Assembly (NCBI GenBank): GCA_016215705.1
Contig: JACRIR010000080.1
Span: 1 to 24,702, forward strand
Direction: 5' to 3'
Source of the DNA: Candidatus Poribacteria bacterium
GTDB taxonomy: Bacteria > Abyssobacteria > SURF-5
Length of the DNA: 24,702 nucleotides
Shown: one piece after another, positions 23,754 to 24,702 of the stretch
Numbering within the stretch: position 1 is the first letter of the stretch
Layout of the letters: the number at the start of each line of letters is the position of its first letter
Notes under the pieces: model-generated
What the model was told of the DNA's origin: nothing
What the model saw: the letters and a program-made list of their open reading frames with translations, nothing else
The model's database searches: none
Made by a program: the position numbers and the translations under genes

Positions 23754-24296
23754 CTATGCCGCCTTTGCCAGACGACGCTCTATGGCTTTCAGGATCGTGC
23801 TCCGATTGCGATGGCCTTTCTCGTAGTCTTTCAGCGCGGCTAACTCTTGAGGACTCAGGTCATTGAGTTTTTCGAGGACTACTCCGACCGCCATGTTATC
23901 ATACTCAGGGATGATGCGCACTTCATCGAGCTCTCTGTCTATCTGGCGTAGTATTCTGATACGATTATAGTTATGGTACTCGTAACCTCTAATTATCTCC
24001 AGTTGTCTCATGGGGAGACTCTTCAACTGGTCAATTATTTCGGTAACAGTCATATCGTCATATCCGGGGATGATACTGTTCACATTGCTCGCCGATGGGA
24101 CTCTCGACCCTATTTTGAATGCCGCCAGCAACGCCTTGCTCAGGCTGTCCTCCTTCTCATTGAGGCGCTCGCCCCGCTTTACGAAATCGTTGAGTGAGTC
24201 CTTGAGCGACTTTCGAATGTTGGAAAGCTTCTCGCGCGAGAACTCGACAGCGCCGATTCCACCGAAGCAGACCTTCTTTAAGATGTTGACTGCCAT
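23754..24296 (-). CDS. Phasin-like protein with two 49-residue YD/YE repeats
   Basis: A 180-residue protein not assigned to a named family with certainty. Residues 1-60 are helical with a short hydrophobic start and a D-F-V-K-R-G-E segment (37-43), typical of phasin-like granule regulators. Two tandem repeats follow at 75-123 and 128-176. They share IIPxYDxMxV, then L-x2-L-x4-L, YE, NR, IL, I-x-R-x-L; 19 of 49 positions are identical. Repeats of this kind occur, to my recollection, beside phasin-like helices in granule or lipid-droplet proteins. It probably binds or organises a storage granule (inference). It is first in an operon with a B12 mutase subunit. GAAGGAGA lies just upstream of the start. 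Its promoter is nearly the same as that of the PhaR-like gene, which suggests shared control. Confidence 0.75.
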   Translation of the reverse strand: MAVNILKKVCFGGIGAVEFSREKLSNIRKSLKDSLNDFVKRGERLNEKEDSLSKALLAAFKIGSRVPSASNVNSIIPGYDDMTVTEIIDQLKSLPMRQLEIIRGYEYHNYNRIRILRQIDRELDEVRIIPEYDNMAVGVVLEKLNDLSPQELAALKDYEKGHRNRSTILKAIERRLAKAA

Positions 24297-24349
24297 AGCC
24301 TTTCTCCTTCTCCCGTAGTCCTCCCAGCAGACCGTCTTTTGCCAGGGTC

Positions 24350-24379
24350 ATTCTAACGCAATGCGTCAACAATTGTCAA
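24350..24379 (-). promoter_or_regulatory. Promoter of the phasin-like operon with PhaR-type palindrome
   Basis: On the - strand, TTGACA (24379-24374), an 18-base spacer and TAGAAT (24355-24350). Between them TGACGCA-T-TGCGTTA (24368-24354) is an inverted repeat with 6 of 7 arm pairs. The whole element copies the one at 8666-8697, including AATT after the -35 and AATGA at the -10. This is the basis for proposing a shared regulator. Confidence 0.8.
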
Positions 24380-24402
24380 GCGAGAAGGAAGTCGATGTCG
24401 CC

Positions 24403-24448
24403 GCCGGATGATAATGTCCTCTAGTTCGCCGGATAGAAATGTCCTCTA
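24403..24448. mobile_element. Left end of an ISNCY-like insertion sequence, two direct repeats
   Basis: GCCGGATGATAATGTCCTC(TA) at 24403-24423 and GCCGGATAGAAATGTCCTC(TA) at 24428-24448 are 21-base direct repeats, 18 positions alike, on a 25-base period. They directly precede a transposase start, as expected for transposase-binding repeats at an element end. The exact outer border is not defined and the element runs off the window. Confidence 0.65.
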
Positions 24449-24477
24449 TACTGACCTTCTCGGAAGAGGAGGTGCGG

Positions 24478-24702
24478 ATGGAAGGACATTTGGTGATGAG
24501 TGCGAAGGAGCGGCGACGCAAGGTGGAGTTTGAGGGTGTGCGCGTAGGGCGGCTGACGATAAAGGAGGCCGCGGTGCGGCTGGAGTTGTCCTATCGACAC
24601 TGTCGTCGCGCGTATAAGCGATTTTCTGAGCAAGGAGATGAAGGATTGGTGCACCGGAGTCGAGGGCAAGTATCGAACAGGGCGAAGCCGCAAGCGTTTA
24701 AA
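24478..24702 (+). CDS. Transposase N-terminus, ISNCY/IS1202-like (partial)
   Basis: The first 75 codons of an open frame that continues past the window edge. It encodes a helix-turn-helix region (RVGRLTIKEAAVRLELSY, then RHCRRAYKRFSEQGDEGL) ending in VHRSRGQVSNR. The LVHRSRG-x-x-SNR block after the HTH is, from memory, typical of ISNCY-family transposases. The catalytic core is outside the window, so activity cannot be judged. AGAGGAGG at 24465-24472 supports the ATG at 24478. An earlier in-frame ATG at 24439 lies inside the terminal repeat and is less likely. The element sits directly upstream of the phasin-like operon promoter, pointing away from it. Confidence 0.75.
   Translation, partial: MEGHLVMSAKERRRKVEFEGVRVGRLTIKEAAVRLELSYRHCRRAYKRFSEQGDEGLVHRSRGQVSNRAKPQAFK

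Noticed and set aside
24421-24693. - strand open frame at the right edge
   Set aside because: It is the shadow of the + strand transposase, which has a ribosome site, HTH pattern and terminal repeats in the expected place.

Overview
The window looks like a chromosomal segment of an uncultivated Gram-negative bacterium. Supporting signs are moderate GC, sigma-70-type promoters, PAS/REC histidine kinases, an LAAC lipobox lipoprotein, a PHA-type regulator with a phasin-like protein, and an adenosylcobalamin mutase subunit. The gene content resembles Desulfobacterota (former Deltaproteobacteria) or neighbouring candidate phyla. No rRNA or marker gene is present, so this placement is inference. 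I saw no tRNA, rRNA, CRISPR array or prophage.

Layout. (1) 132-7111, + strand: a sensory block made of a stand-alone GAF protein, a REC-PAS-histidine kinase, a four-PAS HisKA_2 kinase and a REC-PAS-PAS-histidine kinase. The first and third kinases are paralogues with nearly identical dimerisation domains. No DNA-binding output protein is encoded beside them. (2) 7226-8536: a GH4 glycosidase of the CHE (alpha-glucosidase) type, followed by a clear intrinsic terminator. (3) 8748-9341: a PHA-synthesis-regulator DNA-binding domain with a phasin-like C-terminal half, under a near-consensus promoter. (4) 9342-10099: a repeat-rich gap with no gene. (5) 10100-11950: a secreted seven-repeat FG-GAP (beta-propeller) protein, convergent with (6) 13577-12000, a serine beta-lactamase-like lipoprotein whose promoter is flanked by palindromes. 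(7) 13929-22238: a glycogen cluster of glgC, glgA, a GalT homologue, an amylopullulanase-like GH57 and a GH57 4-alpha-glucanotransferase. Several junctions overlap, which suggests translational coupling. (8) 22354-23322: a ketopantoate-reductase family protein. (9) 24296-23342, - strand: a two-gene operon of a phasin-like repeat protein and a B12-binding mutase subunit. (10) From 24403 to the right edge: the left end of an ISNCY-like insertion sequence.

How the parts may work together. The common theme is carbon storage. The glycogen cluster makes ADP-glucose, polymerises it and remodels or degrades the chain with GH57 enzymes. The GH4 enzyme may hydrolyse small alpha-glucosides. The PhaR-like regulator and the phasin-like operon lie about 15.7 kb apart, yet their core promoters are almost the same sequence. 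Both contain the same imperfect TGACGCA...TGYGTTA palindrome between -35 and -10. This is the strongest lead in the window: a small regulon in which the regulator probably controls itself and a storage-granule/B12-mutase operon.

A second genome-scale feature is that almost every intergenic gap is filled with a different short, degenerate word repeat or palindrome. These include CCCCCTTT/AAAGGGGG palindromes, GCGTATTGC words, CTGAA-type words and a 23-bp-arm hairpin.
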